A stretch of DNA of 64,000 nucleotides from Lentisphaeria bacterium (lineage in GTDB: Bacteria > Verrucomicrobiota > Lentisphaeria > Oligosphaerales > Oligosphaeraceae): assembly GCA_016287975.1 (NCBI GenBank), contig JAEEXV010000170.1:1-64000 (forward strand), given 5' to 3'. Position numbers and translations under genes: made by a program. How positions within the stretch are numbered: position 1 is the first letter of the stretch; each line of letters begins with the position of its first letter. Shown one piece after another: positions 32,260-41,639 of the stretch. The notes under the pieces were generated by a model that was not told the DNA's origin, did no database searches, and saw only the letters and a program-made list of their open reading frames with translations.

Positions 32260-35142
32260 ATGTCGAATGTCACGAGAAACCAGAAGGATCTGCTGGATGA
32301 GTATGTGCGGACGTCGCTGTTTGGTCCAGGCGGCAAGAACCGTCGGCCCATGGATGAGATCATGCCGGACCTGCAGGCCGCCTTTGGCGAGCAGCTTCCG
32401 GCGTGCCAGGCGGAGGCCGACGCGAAGGTGAAGAAGGTGCAGGAACTGGGGGCCCAGGCGGCGGAATTGGCGGCGAAGCCAGGCGCGGCGGATTCGACCG
32501 ATCTGGAGAACCTGGATGCGCAGGCGAAGGAGTGCCTGGGAACCACCGGCCATTCCTATGTCCTGCGGACATTCCAGGAGGCCCAGAAGAAAACGGCGGA
32601 GACGCCGGAGGCGAAGCCGTCGCAGACGATTTCGGGCGCGGACTTCTTCGCGGCGCCGGAGCAGGCACCAATGCAGCCGATCTTCCCCGAAGACTGGAAG
32701 AAATGCAAATTTGACTACAAGCTGCAACAGATGGCTGAGCCAAAAACCTTCGGCGAATGGATGTTCCAGTATTGTCGGAGTGGCTTGTGGTATGAGCCGG
32801 CCCGCAGCACCGAGCAGAAGAAATGCGTGGTGGAGCTGAACCGGCGGTTTGGCCAGGACGAGGCGCGGATCCAGCAGGCATTGGCGACGGCGGATGCGTG
32901 GTTGGCGGCGGCGCGGCCGCTCTATGACCAGGCCGTCAAACGGAAGGAAGACAGTGCCGAGGAAGCGGAAGCCATCCAGAGCTTGGGCGGGCCGCTTCAG
33001 GGGCAGATTGACTTCAAGCGGAAAAAGGAGCAGGAACGCGACACGCGCAAGAAGATGATGGGAAAATACGAGTCGAAACTCCCGCCGCGGCTGGTGCCGT
33101 TGACGAAGTCGCAGGCGGTGTCGGTTCCGGCGATGTCGCATGAGACGCGGCGGGTTTCGGCGTATGCGGGGCATCCAAATGACATCTACCACCTGAAGCC
33201 TGCTGCGGAATGGAACCTCTACATTGACGAGTCCTACATGGGGCAGGAGGAGGAGTTCGACCCCAATGGCAAGGGCGTCATCGCGGGGGCGCTGAGCTGC
33301 GTCTCGAATCCGCTGCCGCCGCAGCCGTCGTTGCATGCCTCCACCGATGCCACGCAGGAGTTGTTCGCGGCGGGGGACAAGGTGATCGAGACGCTGGTCA
33401 CGCACGGGCAGTGCGGGGTGCTGGCGGTGCCTGCGAGCGCCTATTCCTCGGCGCAGGGGTGGGGGAGTCTGGTCATCTCCTACGTCGACCTGGTGCTGCG
33501 GCTGCTGCCGCTGCCTGCGGACGGGAGCAAGGTCAAGCTGAACATCTTCATCGAGGGGCGCGCGCCGTACAATCGCTCGGTGGACTTCGACTATCTGCGG
33601 GACGCGTGCAAGTACAATTTGATGCACGTCTTCCCGGAACGTGCGAGGCGCATCGACTTCACGATGGCGGCGATGGGCAAGAACAACCCGCACAACGCCT
33701 ATCCGGATCTGATCGCTCACACCTGCCGGATGCATGGGAAAGGGAATCGGATGGCAACGAAGCGCTACGAGTATGCCGACTGGGCGGGGAAGTGCTTCCT
33801 GAACTATCCGGCGCAGGATCTGCGGAACCTGCTGGAGTACTTCTTCAGCGGGCGGGCGCTGCCGGCCGAGGAGTGGAGCCAGCTGCTCTCGGCCGGCAGA
33901 CCGGCCGAAGGCAGCCTGCTCTCAGCGCTGATGCAGACCCTCGGCACGGAGGCCCAGGGCAATGTCGATCTGTGGAAGAGCTACCTCGACTGCACGGTGC
34001 AGCACCTCTCCTCCAAGGCGATTCACCTGCGCGAACTGAAGGCGCAGCTGAGCTGGCTCAAGAGCTGGCAGCCGGCGGAAGCGGAACTGCCGCCGCGGGT
34101 CAAGCTGCTGTGGCTGACCTCGAAGCTGGCGGAGGCGAACCATCTGGGCGAAGTCGACCGCCATTCTCCGGTGGGCGAGGAGTTCCTGCGGCTGGTGCGC
34201 GACCTCTACGAGGAGGATGCGCCGCTGGTCTGCTGGGCGGTGCTCCACCTGGCCGTCCAGAAGACCAACGCCTACCAGTTCGAGGAGGCGCGCAAACTGG
34301 TCACCGATTTCAGCGACATCGGTTCGCTGCTCTCCAAGGAGCCGCCCTTCACCCGCTTTCTCAAGGCGGTGGCACGGACGCTGGGGGTGGACGGCACGCC
34401 GCAGAACTACGTCCCGGCGGCGATTCCCGGGCTGCGCTACTACGGGCAGCTCTTGTCGTCGTGCGGGCAGCACGAGGCCTTCCTGGGCAACCGTCCGAAG
34501 GCGCGGATCTACTTCCAGGAGGCAATCCGGTGCTTCGAGCGTCTGAGCGAGGGAAAGACGCGGGAGATCGACCAGACCCGCGCCTACCTGGCCACGGCGC
34601 AGATGGACGAGGCTCCGGAGGCTTCGGAGACGCTGGCGGATCTGGAGGCCTACCTTGGGATGGGGCTGATGGAGGCGGCGCGGAAACTGGCCGGTTCGAC
34701 CGAGGACAAGGACAAATACCACCATCACATCCTGCTGCGCTATCTGGCGCAGTGCCGTCCCGCCGAGGCGGTGAAGGCATACCTTGCGGAGGCCGCGAAG
34801 TGGCAGGTCGGGGAAGGGCATCCGTGGGAGATGATCGAGTTCTACCGCGCACTGTTGGTCGAGGACACGGCGGAACGGGCTCGTCGGCTCCAGAATGCTT
34901 ATCGCATCGCGATGGAGGAGCCAGGTGCGACCCTGCATGTCATTGGATGCGTGATTGCGGGCGCAATGCGCTATTACGACGTGTCGTTGAACGACGAGGA
35001 ATACAAGCGACTGGTGGCGGAGGTCGCGACCGATGTGCCGGGGCTGGGAAATGAGCGCATCCGTGCGCTTCAGGAGCAGCAGGCGGCACTGCGGCCGCCG
35101 CTAGAACTGGCCAGCATCGTCCTGCCCTTCAACTTCCGATGA
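32260..35142 (+). CDS. DUF3800-like plus helical-repeat protein, paralogue 3
   Basis: 960 residues. ATG 32260 has AAGGAG seven bases upstream; the open frame extends to 32161 without a ribosome site. Residues 1-300 are helical and charged, with coiled-coil character. The RNase H-like domain starts WNLYIDESYMGQ with the acidic DE pair and includes NAYPDLIAHTCR, matching the xADLxA helix of DUF3800 but with Pro for Ala. The helical array (LKSWQPAEAELPPRVKLLWL, YYGQLLSSCGQHEAFLG, YHHHILLRYLA, EGHPWEMIEFYRALL) matches the paralogues at 21460 and 25308, and the chain ends VLPFNFR. It is the largest of the three. The patatin fusion gene starts 54 bp downstream. Confidence 0.75.
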   Translation: MSNVTRNQKDLLDEYVRTSLFGPGGKNRRPMDEIMPDLQAAFGEQLPACQAEADAKVKKVQELGAQAAELAAKPGAADSTDLENLDAQAKECLGTTGHSYVLRTFQEAQKKTAETPEAKPSQTISGADFFAAPEQAPMQPIFPEDWKKCKFDYKLQQMAEPKTFGEWMFQYCRSGLWYEPARSTEQKKCVVELNRRFGQDEARIQQALATADAWLAAARPLYDQAVKRKEDSAEEAEAIQSLGGPLQGQIDFKRKKEQERDTRKKMMGKYESKLPPRLVPLTKSQAVSVPAMSHETRRVSAYAGHPNDIYHLKPAAEWNLYIDESYMGQEEEFDPNGKGVIAGALSCVSNPLPPQPSLHASTDATQELFAAGDKVIETLVTHGQCGVLAVPASAYSSAQGWGSLVISYVDLVLRLLPLPADGSKVKLNIFIEGRAPYNRSVDFDYLRDACKYNLMHVFPERARRIDFTMAAMGKNNPHNAYPDLIAHTCRMHGKGNRMATKRYEYADWAGKCFLNYPAQDLRNLLEYFFSGRALPAEEWSQLLSAGRPAEGSLLSALMQTLGTEAQGNVDLWKSYLDCTVQHLSSKAIHLRELKAQLSWLKSWQPAEAELPPRVKLLWLTSKLAEANHLGEVDRHSPVGEEFLRLVRDLYEEDAPLVCWAVLHLAVQKTNAYQFEEARKLVTDFSDIGSLLSKEPPFTRFLKAVARTLGVDGTPQNYVPAAIPGLRYYGQLLSSCGQHEAFLGNRPKARIYFQEAIRCFERLSEGKTREIDQTRAYLATAQMDEAPEASETLADLEAYLGMGLMEAARKLAGSTEDKDKYHHHILLRYLAQCRPAEAVKAYLAEAAKWQVGEGHPWEMIEFYRALLVEDTAERARRLQNAYRIAMEEPGATLHVIGCVIAGAMRYYDVSLNDEEYKRLVAEVATDVPGLGNERIRALQEQQAALRPPLELASIVLPFNFR

Positions 35143-35196
35143 CAAACCCAGTCGCGGAGGCGTCCCCGCCGATGGGGCGCCTCCGCGTAGCCTGAC

Positions 35197-38100
35197 ATGA
35201 GCGAACTTTCTTTCTTTGATGATTATGCGATCGTCTTCGCGGGCGGCGGGGCCCGCGGCGCCTGGCAGCTGGGGGTCTGGAAGGCCTTTCACGAGAAAGG
35301 ACTGCCGTCGCCAAGGGTGATTTCCGGCACCTCGGTGGGGGCGTTGAACGCGGCGATGTTCTCCCAAATGGACTACCAGAAGGCCGAGGAGATCTGGTGC
35401 CATGTCGGCACCCTGGAAGTGCTGGAGGGCGTGAAGGAGAGCCATTCGTGGCTGCTGCGCAAGCTGGCGGACTTCGCCCAGCAGAAGTTGACCTGGAATC
35501 CCGTTTCCTGGATGGACCTGCTTGCGGCGTTTCCTGGGGTGTTGGCCAAGGTGGGGGGGACTGCGGTGAAATTGTGCGCGGGAATCTGCAACGCGGATGG
35601 ATTGAAGACGCTGATCGAGGGGGGCGTGGTGTGGGACCAGGAGCATTTTCGCATTCCTGTGTATATCTGCACCCATAACAAAGAAACGGCGCAGGTAGAG
35701 TATTATTTGCTTCAGGACGAGTCGATTCCATTGGAGAGCCGGAAACTTCTCCTGCTTTCCTCGGCTTCGATTCCATTTGTCTTCCCGGAAGTCCGGGTCG
35801 GGAATCGGCGGTATTGCGACGGCGGTTTTGGGGTGAGATTCCCGTGGCTCGACTTGTCGAAGCGGCTGGACAATGTGCCGTTGCGCCCTCTGGTGGATCG
35901 GTGTCCGGACCTTCGCAATGTGCTGGTGCTGGGGCTGAAGCCGCAGGAGATGACCTATCGCGAAGACCCGCGTTATGACCAATGCCGGATTTTCCCTCTG
36001 CTGCCAGAACGCGACCTGGGATTCCCGCTGGACTTTTCCCGCAGTCATACGGAGAAGTTGATGGCGGATGGCTACAGCGATGCCATGAAATGGCTGGGGC
36101 GGCTTCAGGAAAATGGCGAGCAATGCGCGATTTCCATGTCGCATCTGCGGGAATTGCAAGCGCAGCAGGTCGAACTGGGGCAGGTGGAGGAACGGCACCG
36201 GGTGTTTGTGCAGTTCCTGGCGGAGCGTTTGGAAAAAGAGCAGGAAGCGAGTGATTTATTGCGCAATGAGCCGGCGAGCCTGGCGGGGTACGAGGCGTGG
36301 TGCCGGGAGAATCCGCTGCCGGCGCTGACGGAGGCAAGGCCGGTGCGCCTGGGCCGGCTGGAAGAATACCTCAAGGGGGTGCAGCATGTGGTCGAGGACT
36401 TTCTGCAGATGCGGCATCACCTGGATGGACTGCTGGCGGCGCAGAAGGGCTTCAATCTGAATGTGCATGAGAAGGAGGAGCATCGGCAGATGCATCGCCA
36501 GATGACCGACTTCGTGTTGAAGCTTCCGCGGGTCTTCAACGACCTGCTGCATTTGCATGTCCTGAACGCAAAGCAAGCGGGCGAGCTGCTGGACCAGCTT
36601 TGCCAATGCAGCGCCGAGGGATATCTGCACGCATTGCTCGCCGAACGTCGCATGGGCATCCTGCAGATGCGGATCTTCCGGGAATTCCAGGCGGGTTCGG
36701 GGCGGAAGGCATTGCCGCCGCCCTCCGGGATTTTCACCGCGGAGGGACTGGATTCACTGGAGCGGCTGGCGGAGACGGCGGCTGGCCACCCGGAAAACCT
36801 GCGCTTTTTTGCGGCACCGCTTTTGGAACGCGCACTGGAAGGCGTGCCGTCCGCGCGCCCCGTCATCCTGGCGGAGCTGCTGGGGCGGCATTTCCTGTCG
36901 GGGGGCCGGGCACATGGAAACGTGCTGCGGGAGGCCTTGGGCGCGGAGCAGTTCGCGGAAGTCTCGCGCTGGCTGCCCGAAGGCGCGGAACTGCAAGGCG
37001 GGGATGCCGTGGTGCAGCGGCTGGAGGAATGCATTGAGGAAGGGGCCTTGCGGGCTGCGGTGGGGCTGCATTTCCGGCGGCTGCTGGGGGCCGACGGTTT
37101 GGCGCCGATGTTCCTGGAGGGCGAGTGCCAGCGTGCTTTTCTGGTTCCGTTCCGGTTTGAGGAAGCGGCACCTGCAGTGGTGGATATTGCAGGACATGAG
37201 ATCCTGGATGCGGAAGGGGAGGCCGCCTGGTCGGAGGAGTTGAGGCGTCTGGGGATCCCCATGCGGGTGCGTCTGTTGTGCAGTGGAATCGACGGGCTGC
37301 CTTGGGAACGGGGGGCTCTGGCGCTGCCGTGGCAGGTGGCCTGGTGGAGGCGTTGTGGTGGCGAAGGCGGCGTGCCGCGATATGCGCCGATGCAGCTGGT
37401 TGCGACGGGCGCGTTGAATGCCGAAGGGCTGCTGCGGCCGGTTGCCGTGGAGGAAAAGGCGGTGGCGGTGGCCGCGCAGTTGTTCGGGGCGACGCTGGTG
37501 TATCCCGACGATGGCGAGACGGTGCCGCAGGGGCTCTCTGTGCTGGCATTGCGCCAGAATCTGCCGTTGTCGGAGGTGCATCGGGAAATCCGGGAGCAAA
37601 TTGAGGCTACGACCGATTGGGATTGGAATTATGCGCTCCAGCGCTTCCACACGCTTGGGTTGGAGGTGCGCGCGTGGAATGTCAGCCAGTGGGAGACATT
37701 GCGTCGGCGGCTGGAGCATTCGGCGGCGCGGCTCAATCGAGTCGAACATCCTCGGGAGTATCTGCTGAATCTGATGCTTCGCAGCGAGGCGCACTGCCAC
37801 TTTGGGGATACGGCACAGGCCCGGGAACTGCATGCGAAGGCATCCGCCTTTGCCGCCCGGCAAGGGCAGGGGTTCCTTCCATTTCAGCTGCGCCTGGGCA
37901 TCCAGCAACTGGTACTGGAAGAGGACGACGAGGATTTCGCTGCAATCCTGGCGCGTGCGCCGGAGTTGCGCCGCCAACTGGAGGCGCAGGGAGATGCGGA
38001 TCTTTGGATGCGTTTCCATGGAACGATGGGGCAGGCAAATGCATTCGGATGCCTGGCCGGGATACCCGGCTTCTCGCAGGAGGCGTCATGCTCGCATTTT

Positions 38101-38733
38101 GAGCAGGCGGTGCGTCTGGCGGTGGAGAGTGGGCGGGACCACGACATTGCGCAGGACTTGAACTACCGCTATCTCTACCATGCACTCTTCCTTCCTGGAA
38201 GTCCTGAGGAGCAGGAGGCGCTGGAGGATGCGTCGGCGAAGTGCCGCGACTTGCAGGACAAGGGGGATCCGGCCGCCTGGAAAAACCGCTGTTTTCTGGC
38301 GCGTATCCAGGCTTTCTCCTGGTATCGGCAGTTGCTCCGGGACGGAAACGCGCCGCACTATGAGGCGGATTGGACGATGCGGGAATTGCTGCGCCTGCCA
38401 GGCAGGCAGGAGTGGCTGCGCGCCACGGTCGCCAAATATCTCGGCGCCCTGGCTGCGGCGGAGGGGGACCGTTCGCGTTCGGAGGGGCTTTTCGGCAATG
38501 CCTTGTCGGCGCTGGAGCAAGCGGGGCGGACAGGTGTCCTGGCGATGATCCGGTTGACGGTCTGCGCGGAGGCCTGGCGTTCGCTGCACGCGACGGACTA
38601 TTTGCAGGAAGCGCGTGCACTTTGGGACGGCGGCTTGGCGGCAACCGGCGGGAATGGTGTCCTGTCTTGCTGGGGCGACTGGCTGAAGGCGCCGGAGACG
38701 GCGGCCTTTCCCGGGCTGCGCTACTGGTATTGA
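35197..38733 (+). CDS. Patatin-like phospholipase fused to Lon-fold-like and helical-repeat regions
   Basis: 1178 residues. The N-terminal 290 residues are a patatin domain: oxyanion GGGARG (about 16-21), nucleophile Ser in GTSVG (44-48) and the catalytic Asp in CDGGF (about 206-210). It should hydrolyse lipid acyl esters. A middle helical region (about 300-600) follows. From about 630 on it matches the protein at 19074: LPFRF-type strand, ALPWQVAWWRR, LVATGALNAEGLLRPVAV-x-KAVAV, then the TPR-like blocks DLWMRFHGTMGQA and DIAQDLNYRY and the C-terminal FPGLRYWY. The Lon-like part keeps Lys but lacks a serine motif. In conflict systems patatins act as membrane-attacking effectors; here the long C-terminus would sense or hold it inactive (inference). 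Weak ribosome site. Confidence 0.85.
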   Translation: MSELSFFDDYAIVFAGGGARGAWQLGVWKAFHEKGLPSPRVISGTSVGALNAAMFSQMDYQKAEEIWCHVGTLEVLEGVKESHSWLLRKLADFAQQKLTWNPVSWMDLLAAFPGVLAKVGGTAVKLCAGICNADGLKTLIEGGVVWDQEHFRIPVYICTHNKETAQVEYYLLQDESIPLESRKLLLLSSASIPFVFPEVRVGNRRYCDGGFGVRFPWLDLSKRLDNVPLRPLVDRCPDLRNVLVLGLKPQEMTYREDPRYDQCRIFPLLPERDLGFPLDFSRSHTEKLMADGYSDAMKWLGRLQENGEQCAISMSHLRELQAQQVELGQVEERHRVFVQFLAERLEKEQEASDLLRNEPASLAGYEAWCRENPLPALTEARPVRLGRLEEYLKGVQHVVEDFLQMRHHLDGLLAAQKGFNLNVHEKEEHRQMHRQMTDFVLKLPRVFNDLLHLHVLNAKQAGELLDQLCQCSAEGYLHALLAERRMGILQMRIFREFQAGSGRKALPPPSGIFTAEGLDSLERLAETAAGHPENLRFFAAPLLERALEGVPSARPVILAELLGRHFLSGGRAHGNVLREALGAEQFAEVSRWLPEGAELQGGDAVVQRLEECIEEGALRAAVGLHFRRLLGADGLAPMFLEGECQRAFLVPFRFEEAAPAVVDIAGHEILDAEGEAAWSEELRRLGIPMRVRLLCSGIDGLPWERGALALPWQVAWWRRCGGEGGVPRYAPMQLVATGALNAEGLLRPVAVEEKAVAVAAQLFGATLVYPDDGETVPQGLSVLALRQNLPLSEVHREIREQIEATTDWDWNYALQRFHTLGLEVRAWNVSQWETLRRRLEHSAARLNRVEHPREYLLNLMLRSEAHCHFGDTAQARELHAKASAFAARQGQGFLPFQLRLGIQQLVLEEDDEDFAAILARAPELRRQLEAQGDADLWMRFHGTMGQANAFGCLAGIPGFSQEASCSHFEQAVRLAVESGRDHDIAQDLNYRYLYHALFLPGSPEEQEALEDASAKCRDLQDKGDPAAWKNRCFLARIQAFSWYRQLLRDGNAPHYEADWTMRELLRLPGRQEWLRATVAKYLGALAAAEGDRSRSEGLFGNALSALEQAGRTGVLAMIRLTVCAEAWRSLHATDYLQEARALWDGGLAATGGNGVLSCWGDWLKAPETAAFPGLRYWY

Positions 38734-38811
38734 GCGGAGTCGCAGGAGGACATGGCCTTCTCCAGTCAGAAGTCTTTCAATTCCAGTTCCATCGCCTTCT
38801 TTGCATACGCT

Positions 38812-38953
38812 CTGTTCCCCAAGAGGGTCGGTTCCATCGCCATTTCGCCAAGTCGTCATGCCGGATTGTCTGCTTCACGAGGGATCATTGCCGACCCGCC
38901 TGAGGGAGAGTGCGCTTGACGAAGCGGACGTAGCCACGGCGTCCCGCCGTGGC
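38812..38953 (+). repeat. Dispersed repeat, right inverted copy
   Basis: Starts CTGTTCCCCAAGAGGGTCGG and ends in the palindrome GCCACGGCG/TCC/CGCCGTGGC (38933-38953). It is the inverted counterpart of 30614-30755. A second, inverted palindrome CCACGGCG/GGA/CGCCGTGG lies at 39023-39041, so 38931-39043 could also fold on itself. No gene is seen between 38734 and 39152. Confidence 0.75.
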
Positions 38954-39152
38954 GGTCGGGTGAGCCACACAGGATTTGCAATTGGGCGGCGGAATCGTTC
39001 ATTGCGTCGTTAGTCGGGGCGACCACGGCGGGACGCCGTGGCTACCATTTTCGGGACGTTGACCAGGCAATAGCCTACCCTCATGGGGAACCGCGCATGT
39101 ATAAAACGCAGTGTCCCGCCGTATATTCGGATGGGCCGTGTCGGCAAGAATG

Positions 39153-40190
39153 TCATCGGGCATTTCGCGACGGGCCGAACGCAGCGAGTTGCGTGCACAA
39201 TGCGAGATCGTCCGGCACCTGCCTGCCGCGGGTGGTGAGGTATCCTCCCGTCATGAGGGAATTGAGCCCCGAGAGCATGAGCAGCCCCTGGAAATCCTTC
39301 ATGAGCGTCTCGCGGCCGGCGCAGAACTTGAGCGTCATGGAGGGGTTGACGAGGCGGAAAAGCGCGAAGGTCTTGGCTGCGTCCGCGGGGGTGACTGGCG
39401 TCTGCGCCTCAAGCGGCGTCCCCGGGATGGGCAGAAGGAGATTGAGGGGGGAGGCCTCGACCTTGAGCGCGCGGATGGCGAACGCCATGTCCACGCGGTC
39501 CTCCCAGGTTTCGCCCAGGCCGAAGATTCCGCCGGTGCAGTTGGTGATGCCGTATTTCTGCATTCGTCGGATGGTGGCGATCTTCTCCTCGATGGCATGC
39601 GTGGTGGCGACCAGTTCCGCATAGCGCGCGGGGGCGGTCTGGAGGTTCATGTTGTAGCGCCAGACATGATGCAGGGAGAGTTCGCGGGCGCATTCATCGG
39701 AGAGAATGCCCAGGCAGACGCAGAGTTTCAGGTCGGGGAACCGCTCGTGCAGCCGATCCAGGGTGGAGAGGATGCGGCGGAAGTCCGCGTCGGGCTTCTG
39801 CCAGCCGCGTCCGCTGGTGACATAGCCGAAGATGCGCACGCCGCTCTCATAGACCTTCCGTGCGGCGGCAACGACCTCCTCCTCCGACAGGAGCGGGAAG
39901 GTCTCGATGTTCGTGCGGTAATGGCCGCTCTGCGCGCAGAATCGGCAATCCTCCCCGCATTTCCCGCATTTTGCATTGACGATGGAGCAGTTTCCCGCGT
40001 CAGGCGGCGCGAAGGCGATTCTCACCTTGTTTGCCAGGGAGACCAGATCCAGGATGTCCGCGCCCGATATTCCGTGCGCGAGGGCGATGGCCTCGTCGCG
40101 TGAAAGACTTTCCCCGTCCAGGACTTTGTATGCGTTTTCAATCAAGGGGTGCAGTTTCATGTCCATTCCAACGATGCGCTTGCCAGGCAT
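39153..40190 (-). CDS. bioB: Biotin synthase
   Basis: Radical SAM enzyme that inserts sulfur into dethiobiotin, the last step of biotin synthesis. The 345-residue chain has the 4Fe-4S cluster motif CGEDCRFC (C-x3-C-x2-C), the SAM-binding G-rich strand, the YNMNLQTAP segment (family form YNHNLDTS) and PIPGTPLE followed by ALFRLVNPSMTLKFCAGRE, all in BioB order. Several starts are possible (40190, 40166, 40160) and none has a strong ribosome site; homology begins near MKLHPLIENA at 40160. It lies 39 bp after panD on the same strand, so the two vitamin genes are probably one operon. It is the first ordinary housekeeping gene to the right of the island. Confidence 0.93.
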   Translation of the reverse strand: MPGKRIVGMDMKLHPLIENAYKVLDGESLSRDEAIALAHGISGADILDLVSLANKVRIAFAPPDAGNCSIVNAKCGKCGEDCRFCAQSGHYRTNIETFPLLSEEEVVAAARKVYESGVRIFGYVTSGRGWQKPDADFRRILSTLDRLHERFPDLKLCVCLGILSDECARELSLHHVWRYNMNLQTAPARYAELVATTHAIEEKIATIRRMQKYGITNCTGGIFGLGETWEDRVDMAFAIRALKVEASPLNLLLPIPGTPLEAQTPVTPADAAKTFALFRLVNPSMTLKFCAGRETLMKDFQGLLMLSGLNSLMTGGYLTTRGRQVPDDLALCTQLAAFGPSRNAR

Positions 40191-40229
40191 CCAGCGGGAG
40201 CGGCGCCATGCCGCTGAATGCCAAGGCGG

Positions 40230-40586
40230 TCAAATGATTTCAGCCTTGGAGTTGCCGTCGGAAAGCAGGATGGCGCGTGGTTTCCAGGACTTGGCCTCCC
40301 GTGGGGTCATCTGGGCGAAACTCATGACTGTGACCAGGTCTCCAGGCGCGCCCAGACGCGCCGCCGCGCCGTTCAGGCAGAACACCCGCGAGCCGCGTTC
40401 CGCCTCGATGGCGTAGGTCTCCAGGCGGCTTCCATTGTTCTGGTTGACCACCAGCACCTTCTCGAACGGCAGAATCCCCGCCATGTCCAGCAGGTCCCGA
40501 TCGATGGAGATGCTTCCAGTATAGTTCAACTCGCACTGCGTCAGGACGGCACGGTGCAGTTTGGCCTTCAGCATTTGAATGAGCAT
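40230..40586 (-). CDS. panD: Aspartate 1-decarboxylase
   Basis: 118 residues, the normal family length. PanD makes beta-alanine for pantothenate and coenzyme A. The self-cleavage site YTGS lies at residues 22-25, where Ser25 becomes the pyruvoyl cofactor. The N-terminus MLxxMLKAKLHRAxVT and the NGAAARLGAPGD segment are diagnostic. The start ATG 40586 has a GAGG ribosome site. Upstream, the minus strand has an AT-rich TATATTATG patch near 40615 that could be the -10 element. Confidence 0.96.
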   Translation of the reverse strand: MLIQMLKAKLHRAVLTQCELNYTGSISIDRDLLDMAGILPFEKVLVVNQNNGSRLETYAIEAERGSRVFCLNGAAARLGAPGDLVTVMSFAQMTPREAKSWKPRAILLSDGNSKAEII

Positions 40587-40693
40587 TGGTGAATCCTCGG
40601 TTTTTGTCAACCGCCATAATATAATCGGCCCGCCAGGCCCGCCCTGCGGCACACGCCGCCCGCGGAGACGCGCGGCGCACCTTCGGGGCGGCC

Positions 40694-41638
40694 TTATGCG
40701 CAGCACTGCGGGCGGTCGCCGCAGACCGTCTCGCGGGCCTCGAACTCCAGCGTGGCATGGCCGATGCCGCGCTGCGCGAGCAACGCCTTCAGCTTCGCGC
40801 GGGTCTCCTCCTGGCGCGCCACCTCCAGCAGCCGCACATGCGCCGTCAGGGCATTCTCGGTGGTGCTCATCGCCCAGACGTGCAGGTGATGCACGTCCGC
40901 CACATTCTCCACTTCCTCGAGTTCCGACTTCAGGCCCTCGGGGCGGATTCCCCGGGGCGTCCCGTCCATCAGCAGGGTCATGCTTTCGCGGAACAGCCCC
41001 CAGGTGGAGACGAGGATGACGGCGGCGATTCCGAGCCCCACCACGGGGTCGATCCAGGCCGCGCCCGTCAGCATCATCAGCGCCCCCGAGACCACCACCC
41101 CCAGGGAGACCAGCGCGTCCGCCAGCATGTGCAGATAGGCCCCGCGCACATTGAGGTCGCGCTCCTGCCCGTGCGACAGCAGCATGGCGGTGAGGCCGTT
41201 CACGACAATCCCCGCCGCGGCGGTCGCCATGACCACACCGCCTGGCGCGGGGCTGCCGTGCCGCAGATGCTCCACGCATTCCCAGGCAATCCCCGCCACC
41301 GCCCCCAGCAGCAGCACGGAGTTCAGGAACGCGGCCAGCACCGTCCCCTTCCTGAAACCGTAGGTGAACCGCCCGTCCGCCTGGCGCTTCAGCAGCAGAA
41401 ACGCAATCAGCGAGACCAGCAGACCGCTGACGTCCCCCAGGTTGTGCCCCGCGTCCGCCAGCAGCCCCGATGACCCATGGCGGAAGCCCAGCCAGAACTC
41501 CACGCCCACGAAGACCAGGTTCACCGCCGCCGCCGCCACGAAGCGCCCGCCTTGCTCCAGGTGGAACTCCCCGTGATGATGGTGGTGGTGATGGTGGTGA
41601 TGATGCCCCGCCGACTCTGGAAAATCTTTCATAGCCAT
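40694..41638 (-). CDS. Cation diffusion facilitator, zinc/divalent metal exporter
   Basis: 314 residues from ATG 41638 (GAGG upstream). It starts with a run of 11 histidines near residue 13-23, then six membrane segments. The CDF signatures are present: LLADAGHNLGD in TM2 and LHMLADALVSLGV in TM5, supplying the HxxxD and DxxxD metal site. A C-terminal cytoplasmic domain (VHHLHVWAMST) follows. ZitB/CzcD-type proteins export Zn2+ (and Cd2+, Co2+) against H+. Its start lies just before the stop of the ArsR gene, so repressor and pump are co-transcribed. Confidence 0.92.
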   Translation of the reverse strand: MAMKDFPESAGHHHHHHHHHHHGEFHLEQGGRFVAAAAVNLVFVGVEFWLGFRHGSSGLLADAGHNLGDVSGLLVSLIAFLLLKRQADGRFTYGFRKGTVLAAFLNSVLLLGAVAGIAWECVEHLRHGSPAPGGVVMATAAAGIVVNGLTAMLLSHGQERDLNVRGAYLHMLADALVSLGVVVSGALMMLTGAAWIDPVVGLGIAAVILVSTWGLFRESMTLLMDGTPRGIRPEGLKSELEEVENVADVHHLHVWAMSTTENALTAHVRLLEVARQEETRAKLKALLAQRGIGHATLEFEARETVCGDRPQCCA

Positions 41639-41639
41639 C

